DNA of 64,000 nucleotides from assembly GCA_037176905.1 (NCBI GenBank), contig JBBBWG010029198.1, forward strand, positions 113,776-177,775, in the 5' to 3' direction. The first letter of the stretch is position 1. The number at the start of each line of letters is the position of its first letter. The notes under the pieces were generated by a model. That model was given only the letters and a program-made list of their open reading frames with translations. It was not told the DNA's origin and ran no database searches. Source of the DNA: Azolla pinnata. Lineage: Eukaryota > Streptophyta > Polypodiopsida > Salviniales > Salviniaceae. The position numbers were made by a program, and so were the translations under genes. This document shows, in pieces, positions 48,013 through 60,249 of the stretch.

Positions 48013-50773
48013 GGAGCATTCGCTGCTCGCGGCGCTCGTCTTCCACGGATCGTATCTTATCGATCCCCCGTTCAGTGCTTCCCACACCTGTCGGTTGCCC
48101 TGATTCCCACCAAACTCCTCTGTCGCATCGTGCACTGCAAATAATCGTATACAAGGATTAACATCCTGTGGAAGCGCGCTTCTCTCCATGCGCCGTTCTA
48201 GCCTCACTTATTGTTGATGTCGACAGAATGGCATCGTCATCATCGACAATATCGTCGATCAGACGTCTCGTCCCAGAGGCATGCATCGAGCATACCGAGG
48301 ATCGCATCCACTCTACGATTATGCGACTTCATCATATGAATAGCGAGCGATGTTGATGATCGGATTCCACTGTGGACACAAAAAAAAAAAAAACTCTATA
48401 TTTATACCTACCTACGCTTCGATGCGGGGGAAGAAAATCGAGCGAAGCCATTGTGCTCTCTTTAAAAGATTAGATCGTTGTCGTCGAGCTGATCGATCGA
48501 TCGCCAAGTCAAACCCAAGCATCGGTTAGATCGATTCGTTGAGCTCGCTAAAAAGGTTTTGTTCCCATGTTCCCTTGCTCGTGCTCCACACACGTCACAC
48601 CCGTGACGATCACGATCGTCCGATTTTTTTCTATTACTATTATTGCTACAACAGTGCCCGCGATGCCCTCGGCTTGTCCGGTTTCGCACTAGCATTACGT
48701 GGCGAATGGGCATGCAATAATGCGAGGCCTCACTTATTTCGCAACTGACTTGCTCTAGTCGAGCTAAATCTTGACTTTACATCTATGATTTCCGCATACT
48801 TGCGTACATACATACATACATGTGCATGTACATGTATGCGATTCTGATTCGAACGCGCGCTAATCGTGATCAAAGATTAGCGAGAATCTCATATCATCTT
48901 GCACATCGTGGCCTTCCGAGTCAAACTATTCTTCGATTTTGCCGCAAAAACAATCGTAAGCGCTCGTGCGATTTTGGCGCAGCTACCATCGCGTAGCCCA
49001 TGCATGCAGCGTTTCTTTGATGGCAACTTTATGATGTAAATGCTCCATTCATGGGAATCAGCCACATTGAAGGCAGATGATGTTTTGAGGTATTAAGATG
49101 GAAATGCTTGAACAATGAGTAGGTTTCTTATATTGCATTGGAACTCCACTACAAACTTGCGCTAATACTAGCCTTGCACTCTCACTAACAATGCTTCGAT
49201 TAGCACATATAAACTTGACTCCGAGTATTTGACAACTATTTTCTTCTAATAATCCAAGACAATCGGGACCCATTGGTAATCCAGGACCTGGTTTTCGGTA
49301 ATCAATTAAATGTATGTATGGATGATGTGCAAGATAGGATAGATGAGGTAGATCAGTTGCTTTCCTTGCTGCACCCTTGGCTTACACGTGAAAATCAAGA
49401 AACCAACTTGTTAGAAACTACATCTGACAGGTTTATGACAATTAAAAAGCTGCGCATTTCGGAAATATGCATAAGCGCTCTGAAGTGCTTACGAAAGTCG
49501 AAGGTTCCTTGTCATAATTTGGTTTCAGTAGATTCAAGCTTCATGAATCAAAAAGGAACTTCATTCTAGCACAAGACACTTCAACACATGAATCAAGCTT
49601 TTAGGATGAAGCTTGGAAATGCATAATCAAACTTTGAACTTCCCAAAGCCTCAATTGTAGTTGGAGTCCATTTAAGAAATTGGTTCTTTTACTTGAGGCA
49701 TATAATAAGTAATGTCACTTCTACGAACTCTCGATGAATTTACAACAAAGGTTTCTAAAATTAAAAAACATTAAAATTCCATATATATCTCTTGCCTAAG
49801 TTTTTTAAGTCGTTGATGACCGTTTGGTTTTACAACAAATTAAACTACCTTTACCTTGCTCGTGATATTCAGCCAAATAAATGATATAATTTTGGTCATA
49901 TTGATGTCCCTCAGCATATGTTTATTCATTTAGTGTTTAGGGTTTCCATTTGTTACAATCACATACTTCTACCTCTATTTTAAATCAGCTAATTGTTTGG
50001 GTTAGATATACGATGAATGATTGAACTTGGGAAATTATAAGATGTAACTAATATCATTTATCTCGTAAAAGAATTTCAAAGTTGTTATCTTGATAAACAA
50101 AGCGCTATGTCACACACTACAATTTGAATTTGTTGTTAAAAGGAAATGATTTAAACGTATGAACTCTAGGATAAAAGTTTTAAAAGCAATTATTACACAA
50201 CTCCTTATCAAATATATGTATTCACATCATTATAACAATTATTTGTTAGAATGAGGGAAGAATTGAAATGTTATCAACACAATAACATCATCTAAATTAA
50301 TCACGCTATTTTCAATAGGAAAATGCAGCACTTACAAAAGAGAGAGCCTGTCCAGACTTGTGTGCTTTATCGATGTAGACGTATTCACAGCCCCAGAGGC
50401 ATGCAGCTTTGCAACTGAAATACTGAAAACTGACTAAAAGAAAGATTACGCACAGGCAAAAGAAACGCTATCTTCCATTGCAGCTGTTTGGACTTCTTGA
50501 CAAAATGAAACATGATTTTGAAGCACCCAAATACTCAGGAAGTACCAAAAGTAAACTCTTGATTACAATACAATTCGACGAAGAGGAAAAAGGGACTCTT
50601 TCTCTGTATGTAGTGTCAAAATTTGTTGGGCACAGGAGAATGGATAAAAAAATGTGGTTGGGACCTAACCTAGATTTCTACAGGAAAGCCCCCATTTTTT
50701 AGCACTATTTTATAGACTACACATCCATACACATGAAAATCTAGTCAAAAAGGAAGAGTGAAACTGGTACAAT
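48013..50773. other. Intergenic, no recognised gene
   Basis: Short frames such as 49273-49569 (+) and 49058-49273 (-) are open but lack domain support. 49600-50300 is very AT-rich. The last ~100 bp are probably the importin 3' UTR. Confidence 0.4.
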
Positions 50774-53204
50774 TCATGACAAAACTGATTGCAAAGCAGC
50801 TTGTTGTTGGGGCTGCAAAGAAGCCCATGCAGTAGCAAGAGCTTGAGCTGGCATCTGCTGCTGCATATGCCTCAGAATATTGACAATCCTAGTAATGGTT
50901 TCGCTCGTTGCAAGGTCAGAACCACCACGAATTACCTGCCAAAGAAGTAAATATACATTAGTTCAGCTCCTAACTCTGGCTGACACCCAAGTTTCCATGG
51001 TGTAACAATTGAAACTAATTTAGTTGGATTCATACAAGAATTTCTTTGTACCTCTGCAAATATGGCAATTATCTTTGGTAGATTTTCATTGTTTGATCCC
51101 AAAACTGCTGCATCAGACCTGCAAATAAATTCCAAACTTGCTGTGTTTGGGTTTCTGATCAAGAGCTACAGCAGCAGTCATTTCTTGAAGTTATGTTTTT
51201 TGCACACACCTTTCAATTAGTGAGCACAACTGTCCATGCACAATTTTTGCTTCTACCAAATCTGATCGTATTGGCAAACACGTCAACCAAGCTGGAATGA
51301 TCTGTATGACATCATGAAAGAATGCCTTCAGGTTCAACTGATGAGAGGATTCTGATCACTACCAAGCAATGTAGCCTTCTAGTACGTGTCTACATTCAAA
51401 ATAAAGTCTACTATGTCTAGATTCAAACTATATATGCACAACAATGTTTCAACATGCACACACACATCTTGGCCTGCCTTATCCATTGATGATTCAGTCT
51501 ACAGTAACAAGGTGTTAGTTTTCCTGGGTGGATTCCCATCAGTAATATGAAAAACTATTGAAACATGTTTTCATTGTGCTAAGCATGACTTACAAAAAGA
51601 AATTAAAATAGATGTAAACACCAGCTGGTTATATAGCATTTTTAAAATAACAATACCTGCGCAGCATCAATAGCATCTCTCTGGAACTCGCACATTTTCC
51701 CGAGGGCTGAAACAGCATTGTCAGTTGCTAATGCATTGTCTGAATGAAAAGCTTCAGGATGACTGATTACAAGTTTGAGTTTTTCTAAGGCCTCTGCATT
51801 CCATAAGAAAAAGGCACGCTCCACATAAATAACATGACCATGGTCCATCCCATGAAAATATATCCATCTAACGAAGAAGGATTTGTTTACATTACCTCCA
51901 GCAATGGTCTTGAACTTGGGCCCACCAAACTCTGCACAAACCCCAATGCCATAGACAGCAGCCTGGTAACAGAAAACAGGGAGCAACCTATGATGTATGT
52001 ATTTCAAAGGTCAATGGACGTTTAGCATATTGTCATGCTAAGCAGGAAAGGGTAGCCCCTCATTCATTAAAACACAAGAAATAGATATAATGAGAACAAA
52101 TCCAACATAAAGTATGGGGAGTTCTCATTGAAAACAGTCCCATTCGCTCATATCTTCTTACCGCTTCACACACTGTAATGGTTAATGAAGGAAAAAAATC
52201 CTAAAACAATAAGCCACTTACTTGACGAACATCATTCTTCGAGTCCGTTGCTGCATCTAGAAGGAAAGGAAGAAATGTGTCATAATACCTGTCACAAATG
52301 TGAATATAATCAATATGAAATGTCAATATAATATAATTCTAAATGGAGCTGCAATGAAAACAGAACAATCTTACTTTGTCGCTGATCCCTGACATTGCTC
52401 AGCAATGTCATCAAATATGCAAATAGCAACTCTCTTTTCTTCAGCTGTGCGATCTCTCCCCTGGGTACAGAAGGCACAGAAGGTGCATCATACAACTTAT
52501 TTACTTCCTAACCTTGCATTTTCGAAGCAATATACTCTATTTCTTATGTACATTTCAATTGCATTCCCTTAGCAGAATAATGTAGTTGGGAGGGCAGGTT
52601 GTTACCAGCAAAGAAATAACAAAAGGCAGCAAGTCTTCCAATAAAGGAAGAAAGGCTGCTTTGAATGTTTTCAAGAGAGTTCCAATGCATTCCCCAATCT
52701 ACAGGTAAAGAAGGATCTCAGTTATCAATATCTGAAAGAGTGAAGCATCTCAATGGGAAATGGACGATTTTTTTCACATGCCTGATCGAAAACCTGCTCC
52801 TCTTGTTCATTCTCTTCTTGGAGCAGTTCACCCTCTTCAGCATCAAAGTCTTCTGAATGGCTTCGCTCCACCCGTTCTTTCTTACGAGTCTCACTAGACA
52901 CAAGCACTTGCTTGAATTCTTCAATAATAGTCTTTACTTGCCCGGAATCAATGAGGGTTCCCACAATCTGCAATCCAAACCAAAAAAAACATGTGAACAT
53001 ATGGAGGTAAAATAGTATCTGGAGGAGCAAAAGGATTAAAATTGACCTGAAGACACTCATGCAGAGATTCCAGCATCTCTACCAGAACTTCAGTCTCAGG
53101 TTCCTACATAACATAAGAGCATGTAATAGAAAATTCTAGTAAAGTTCTATCACTCAAAGTAGCCAAATAGCAACCCAGACACATTCAAGGGTTGGGGGGA
53201 AAGG

Positions 53205-53281
<77 letters not shown>

Positions 53282-56200
53282 TGTCATTTTGTATTGCAGC
53301 ACCTTAGAAGGTTGCCCTTGCCACATCGTTACTTTTGAAATAGTTTTAATAGCAAGGTTTTTTTGTATTTTCATGTTGTTTTAATAGCAAACATACGTTT
53401 ACGAAAAGAGAGAAAGAGAGAGAAAGAGAGATGGAAAGAGATCACAGAAAACAATGAGGACCTTGTGCAAGGCCTCCACAAGAGCAGGAATAATAAAATC
53501 TGCCAATTGCTTCATATACGATTCATCCCGACCTGCAGCTTGGCCCTTCTCAATGGCAAGCTTTGCAGATGATAACAGCTCCGGCATAGCTTGTGACGGT
53601 AAAAGAAAAACAAGCCAAATCTGTAATATTGTCAAGGGAATATAACAAGAACCTAACCAGTTTTAACTGAAAATTATTACCTGACACTGCAGCTTTACGT
53701 ACTTCCTCATGAAAATAGAATTTGATCAAAGGCACTAGAACGGGTGCAACCTATATGAAAAGTCTAATGTTGGACAGTAATATTCCAAGCAAAAACAGAA
53801 TACAAACAAGCGTTATAAAAAATATCAGTACTTGATCTATCCAAGGATAGAATCCCTCCTTCAGCTCGTTCACATAGCAACACAGCATATTGCAAGCAGT
53901 GGCCTTCTCCTCCAGAAAACTTGTTCGTATGCCAATCCGTTTATCACCAATTGTTATAGTCTCCACACTGTAAGTTATGAATATCGGCTTCTCAAAAGAT
54001 ATCTCCCGAATGTAAACTGGGATGAAGTTAACACTTGATTGAAAAAAGAAGATATTTTCTAATAAATAGTACCTCCCATCATCTGATTCGATATCATTAT
54101 CGGACTCATTGGCATCAGCATCAGTGATGGTTACATCAGGTTTCAGCTGTGCAGAATGCAAGAGAGGAGGCATAACAATGTTCATGTATGGGAGGAAATC
54201 CTGGCCCAGACATTTGCATAATCGGGCCCATGCCTAGAGTGAACAAAAAATAGTCTTTATTAAATCCCAAAATATGTACACTAGGAATATCAAGTCATAC
54301 TTTGAAAATTGATGATAACTATATAGCTCAGATCTCTTACTAATTGACTGTACCTGAAGCAAATAACTGGTTGTTGGATCGTCATCTTCCAAATGAGTCC
54401 CTTGAAGATTCATTAGCACTTCCATTATCTTTACAAACAACAGAATATGAGCAAGTACCCAAAACGTCTAAAAGTATACAAATCATAATGCACAGTTAGG
54501 ACACCTATTATTAAAAACAAGAACCTGCTTGGCATCCTGCCCGAATTTTTCTTTGCCCACTGCCATTCCTACCAAACTGATACATTCTATGGCTTTTGCC
54601 CTCAGCATTCTATTAGTTTTATCAGTTGCATTGACAAGAATAGCTTTCAAATATGGCATCACAGCATCATAGTAACCTTGGAAGCTAGCCTGGATCACAG
54701 TGTGAGAACGAATATATAAGTTCACTGGTTTTCCCATCTACTCTCTTCTACTCATATAGTTTTTGAGGTAAAATAAAAACCTGGGAAGAATCAGCAACAG
54801 ATGATAAGGCTGTCAAAGCTCCTTCTTGCAACATTTTTTTGCCACTCTAGATAGAAAAAAGAACAAGAATATGAGTGCAACTCTGAGATCTACATAGAAG
54901 TTTCATCTAAATTCTCTTCTATGAAGGTAAACAAGAACTCACTTGCAACAACACAAGTAGCTTGCTCACAAGCCCATCGAGGTAGGGCTTTAACAACTCC
55001 GGTGTACAACCTTCAGTAAAATTTAGTATTGCAGCAGCAGCATGGGCCTAAACAGAAGAAAATGCCTTGAAATTCTCTATGAGGATAAAAAAAAACCACT
55101 AATCATTCCCCAAGAATATCACAATGAGTACCTGCACTCTTGTGTTTTCAAAGTCATCCAATGATCTGATTAACGAAGGCAAAACTTTTTGGTGGAAATT
55201 CTCTTGCAAATAAGGGCCCAAATCAGTAGAGAGCTGACCGATTGCATTGATCGCTGCCCAACGTACCTTGGCATGGGGATCTTGGAAGGAATTTAATATC
55301 ATGTGAATAACAGGCTCCAAGTTCTTGGTCATGACCTGAAAACCAATCCAAATCCATGATATTTGTTCACTTGCTATGAAAATGTAACCAAATCGAAGTA
55401 GCATTTCAAAGTATGGTTTACAAACAAACCTTTGAACATCCTTCCGCGATCTGTGCCAATGCAATCAATGCTGCATGACGCTTCTTCCAGTCTTGATCAG
55501 ATATATATCCAGGTAAAATTTCAGATGCTGCAGTCAGCACAGTACTTCCACCCATAGAGATAGCCACTCGGTCCAAGCATTCTTGGGCCATTTCATAGTT
55601 ACTACTCTCTCCAGCATCCTCTTCTTCTTCTTCGGCACTATGCCATGCAGGTTCATCATCAATATCAGTTAGCATCTTCATTAAGATAGAGAACAGCTTT
55701 CCAAAAAAGTGAGGTAGCTTCCGCATCATTCCTGGAGCTCTTTCACGAGCTTCTGTGAGTGTAACCATGAATTCCACTGCCAAATGTTGAGTGCCCTCCT
55801 CCAAATCTTCTGTTTCTGCTATTCGTAGGATGCTGCCAACAACATCCACTAGTTGTTTTCTTAGAAACCGAGGCTCAGAACCAGCAATTTCAATGAGCAT
55901 TTCAAGTGCCTCTTGTGCAGTAGCTTCCTCGTTCATCTCTAATGCTTGGGTTATAGTCTGCATCATAGATGGCAGAAGATCTTGAAAGACATCTCTATCA
56001 CGGGCTTCATCTAGGGTTTGAACGAAACTAGCAGTGGCCCGCAATGCAGCAATTCTAACATCGTTGGGCATAGATGGCAGTAAAGTCTGTTGAAACAAAC
56101 CGTGGAGTATTGGAAGGTGTGGTTGTAACTGAGTGCCCATATATTGTGCCAATTGACCAAATATGAGCAAAGCATTGACTTTCAACCTACTCGGATTTGA

Positions 56201-56650
56201 GTTCACACATTGAAATAAGAAGGGTAACAGCTCAACCCACGGAGAATCTTCTGATAAATTTGCAGCAACCTCGGCAACTGTATCACAAAGCTTCTTTGCT
56301 ACACTCTGGTCCTCTTCTTGCTGGACCGAATACAGAAGTTGTTCCTTAATCAGAGCCTGAGTTTGTATACTGAGCTGTGACCATGATCCCAACTGTTTAC
56401 GGAGAAGAACAGCTGCCATAGATCGCACATCAGGTGATGAAGACGACCTCAATGAGAAAACAAGCTTTAAAAGGAAAGTGTCTAAGTGTCGTGCTCGGCA
56501 TAGATTGAAGAGTTGTTCCGCCTGACCTCGATCTTCATTCCGTGGGCTCATTAGCTGTGCAATAAGAGCTTCAAATGATGACGTGTCAGAGCCCAGAAGA
56601 ACGTTAATCTGACTCTCCAATACAGCCGGCGTATTGTCACCGGCATCCAT
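50774..56650 (-). CDS. Importin-5 / KETCH1-type karyopherin beta
   Basis: Twenty exons on the minus strand: 55430-56650, 55132-55335, 54943-55047, 54781-54846, 54525-54689, 54354-54428, 54073-54233, 53832-53967, 53681-53750, 53462-53589, 53047-53103, 52782-52967, 52606-52698, 52375-52460, 52222-52288, 51896-51962, 51657-51793, 51210-51301, 51052-51118, 50774-50935. All phases agree and give 1114 residues, the usual length for IPO5/RanBP5 orthologs. The protein is a HEAT-repeat solenoid that carries cargo, including ribosomal proteins in the known family, through nuclear pores under Ran-GTP control. Supporting segments: VRSMAAVLLRKQLGSWSQL in the N-terminal HEAT repeats, the acidic loop AWHSAEEEEEDAGES, VRWAAINAIGQLSTDLGP, and the C-terminal WASLQPQQQAALQSVLS. 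The acidic EENEQEEQVFDQ ends at an unusual GC donor. Start chosen at the first ATG (MDAGDN); upstream in-frame codons lack an ATG. A 5' UTR intron is likely at 56675-57345. Confidence 0.97.
53207..53275. repeat. (GA)n microsatellite in importin intron
   Basis: About 34 GA units inside the intron 53104-53461 between coding exons 10 and 11. Confidence 0.98.
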
Positions 56651-56674
56651 CTTCGCTACTTGATTTTCAATCAA

Positions 56675-57480
56675 CTGACACTTCTTGATTCTGATTAAAT
56701 TTATGCTATGATGAGCTGGTCAAACCCTGGATTGTTGTCTGATCAGCCCTGAAAGTTTTGTTGACTTTTATTGTGACTAGGTCAGGGATATGGTAAAATG
56801 CCCATAGTCTGGGAAAGTCTTTTTTTTTTAATTCTGATTAAGACTGGACTATGACAAGCTCCTTGAACTCCAGGATTCTTTCTTTATGTAAACTCGAAGC
56901 AAAACTTGGCAATGGCGAACTATCCCCATCTGAATTGTTTCCCAATTTCTCGCCAAGAATAGGCTATAGAAAACTGCCAAATAGTCAAGTGCTTCTTAGC
57001 TCCTCGTTATGATTCGGCTACAAAAAGAAGTGCTTCAACTCTGTATTTATCCATATACAATGCAGATCAAGAATCCATGTCTTGGCAGCACACTCCCGTG
57101 CTCCTGATTTTTCACAAGCATTTTCGCAACCCAGCATCAAGCACTTTCCCCGCACATCAAAACACCGGGACTCGTCCCAAAACAAACGAAAACTACCCAA
57201 TTAGGGTTTCGGCACACCGCCAAGCTTAGATTTTCTGAACTTGGGATATCCAGCAGCTTAACGATGCAGCGAAAAAAAAAAAGGAGAGAAAGGAAAGAAG
57301 AAGGAAGGCAACGACGAAGAGCGAGGGCAGGAAGTTGAGACATACCTGTGCGGGCATCAAGAGCTTGTATAAAGAAAACGCGGAATGCGGTAGTCTGCGT
57401 GATCAGAAGGCGAAGCAGATTCGATTCGTCTGGAGCTCTTCTTCAGGTGCGAGCTAGGTCGATGGAGACCAAAACCGCGC
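56675..57480 (-). promoter_or_regulatory. Importin 5' UTR exon and leader intron (predicted)
   Basis: On the minus strand, CCGCACAG followed by GTATGTC at 57345 is a strong donor, and TGTCAG at 56675-56677 a good acceptor 25 bp before the ATG at 56650. The non-coding first exon would lie at ~57346-57480. Predicted from splice signals only. Confidence 0.5.
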
Positions 57481-57519
57481 AGAAGAAATGGAAGGTCTTT
57501 CTTCACATTCGAGTGAACA

Positions 57520-57785
57520 GGAACGTCCTACAACTAAGGGCATATTCACACCAGGAGAAGAGGAACGTCCTACAACTAAGGGCATCTTCACACCAGGAGA
57601 AGAGGAACGTCCTACAACTAAGGGCATCTTCACACCAGGAGAAGAGGAACGCCCTCCAACTAAGGGCATCTTCACACCCGAAGAAGCGAGTCTTACAATT
57701 AAGGGTACATTCACACCCGAAGAAGAGTGTCTTACAAGTAAGGGTACATTCACACCCGAACTTACAATTAAGGGTATATCCCCGC
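57520..57785. repeat. 42 bp minisatellite, six to seven copies
   Basis: Unit GGAACGTCCTACAACTAAGG plus GCATCTTCACACCAGGAGAAGA; copies begin at 57520, 57562, 57604, 57646, then 39 bp copies at ~57685 and ~57724 and a short last one. All unit lengths are multiples of three, and at least two frames per strand stay open through the array. Confidence 0.95.
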
Positions 57786-57859
57786 TCGATTGTCTCTGCT
57801 TCTTCTGATCTCATAATCAATCACTTAAGTCCGCTGTGTTTTTCCGTTTGTGCATAGAT

Positions 57860-60249
57860 CTCTTTGTTTGTTGTTGCCACGTACAGAGCAACAGATTTCC
57901 CCCGTTCAGATTCGTGAATGGTCACCTATCTCAAAAATGTGGCTAGAATTACGTCGAGTGCTGATTAATTGAGAACCACGAGCTAGAAAGATGTAGGGCT
58001 ATTGCCATCGTAATCTACCAAGGAACTAATTGTAAGAATTTGTAACAGTAGACAACAAAACATAAGAATGGTTGTACCTCGATGATGATCTGGATTAGAG
58101 GTCCACGACCCAAAATTGTGACTAGAACTCGATCAAGAGCTTAACAATAAGAAATCATGAGTTGTGGGGTTACTGTCATAATAATCATCTAGATACTAAT
58201 TGTAGTTGCAAACTTGTAACCCAATGATTGTCTAGATTTTAGTTCACAAATATAACACCCACTGCGACCTTTTTTTATCCACTTCTTTTTTGTATATATA
58301 CCATATGAATTGAACTAAAAAAGTATGAATCTGTTTGCAACGGTTGTTGGATTGCTCAAATCTTTTAACCTTTGAGACTCAGCATTCGAATTTGACATCT
58401 CAAGTTTTTTTTTTGTAGTAGTAGTAGTTGCAAGTTCGGGTATGCATTGTTGACATGCAAGAACCAAGTTGAATTCTTCCATCAGAAGATTGTAAAGGTG
58501 TTGAATTAATATTGAGCTTTGACGAGGCCACTTTCTTTAGAAAGGTGTATTGTTAAGAGCCTGTGAGCTATCGAGCATAAGTGTATAGTGAAATACATTG
58601 GGCACAATTTCATTCTTAATCAATACCTTGAACTTTTTGACCATGCGATACTAGTATTTCATCTACTCTCTGCACAAGTTGAAGTTCAATATGTATTTCC
58701 TTCGAGCACGCCAATGTCAAAATCAAAGCTGAGGATAAATTTTGTCTGGTGATCCAAATGCCGCCACACGTCAATGGATCCCACAACCGAATGCACCATG
58801 GATCTGCATTCTGAGATTACTATAGAAAATTTACATGATCTTAATTAACATTCTTTTTTACCTGATTGACATGGACAACATTCCCACAATATTACCAATC
58901 CGAAAAATGAGAGTTCTCTTCTAGATGCTTGCCCAATGTTTGCCTTCTTTCTTGACCTTCTCCTTCACCAACTTTCGGGCGTGTATGGAGTACTAAGCCC
59001 ATCTGACTATTTCTTATGCAATTTTCTTCTCTGGAAAACATTTCTTTGTTGCTCGCATATCCAATACAATTAGTTCATGAACTTTCATCAAATGATGGGT
59101 TTCAGGTATAAATTGGGCAAATGGGTAGATGTATCATGGTTTCATCAAGAAGTACCTGTTAGTGTTCTCTTATCACACACTTCATGTTTTGCTTGTAACA
59201 ACATTTGCCAGACTTTAGTGGACACAATTTACAAGAATGTTTGATTTCTAGTGAAGATAAGTATTTAGCAGTTCTTTCTGAAAGCTCTCTAAAACTTACT
59301 TTCTATGATGACCAAACCATGGCCGAGCTCTTGACTTCAGTCCTTGTTGCAGACAGGCCTCCAGAGCACCTCCCTCTCTGCTTTAATTAATGGGTAATGG
59401 TTCCAAAAGATAAAGGTGTGTAACTTTCTGTTGCAGAAACTTAATGCTGAAATGAAATAAAAAATGGATGAAGCCTCAAAACTTCCGAGGTTACAGTGCT
59501 TATTCAAAGGAAAAAAGTTGCATACCTGAGGTTTATATTCATGGCCCATCCAGACAAGCTTTCCCAAAAGTTCATTTTGTGCCTCATGAGTTCGGTCTTG
59601 TGAAGGCTGTCTTATATTGACAACCAACGGCCCAATGCACAAATTTACATCTATTGGCAATAATCCACACATGGATGCCAATAGGCTGTGATGTACAAAT
59701 GTAGATGCTTATCTTTTACATTTGCGGATATATCGGACTTTAAATGGGTTCAACAAAACCTAATTCTGTGCAGACAAGCATATGAATATATAGGAAAAGA
59801 TGGAAAAGAGTGTGAAATGCATACTTTTTGTTGATTAAACAAAGACAATTCCGATGCATCATGATCCCATTGTTTTGGGTTCAATAATTGTCTCAGTAGG
59901 GCTTTCTTGCTCATTTCTCACGCCAATATGATCATATATTTGTTTTTCAAACAATTGTATCGCCCATAGAACATTGACAAAAAATTCCGCCAAAGGAATT
60001 ATAATTGATAATAGTTCAAGTCTATGTAACAATTTATGAACAAAGCCAAAAAGCCAAAAGTAGGTACCAAAAAGGTTTTAGCGAGACACTCCATCCTTGA
60101 GACTACTCTTTGCTAATTCAAGACCTACAATGCACACCCCCATTAGACTACATTTTGTTCTTCAAGAATCACTACTAAAGGGAATAAGAAGCAAAATTTC
60201 TCCATTGAATAAAAGGCTTATTTTGATGATTTTCAACATGAAAATCGAT
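57860..60249. other. Intergenic, no confirmed gene
   Basis: AT-rich. A minus-strand exon-like segment at ~59526-59690 ends ATATAAACCTCAG before GTATGC and keeps a frame reading GPLVVNIRQ and LLGKLVWMGHEYKPQ, but no family was recognised. The rest shows nothing gene-like. Confidence 0.35.

Noticed and set aside
57348-57857. 169-residue plus-strand protein gene
   Set aside because: The open frame is mostly the 42 bp minisatellite, and four frames are open alike; kept only as a finding to test.
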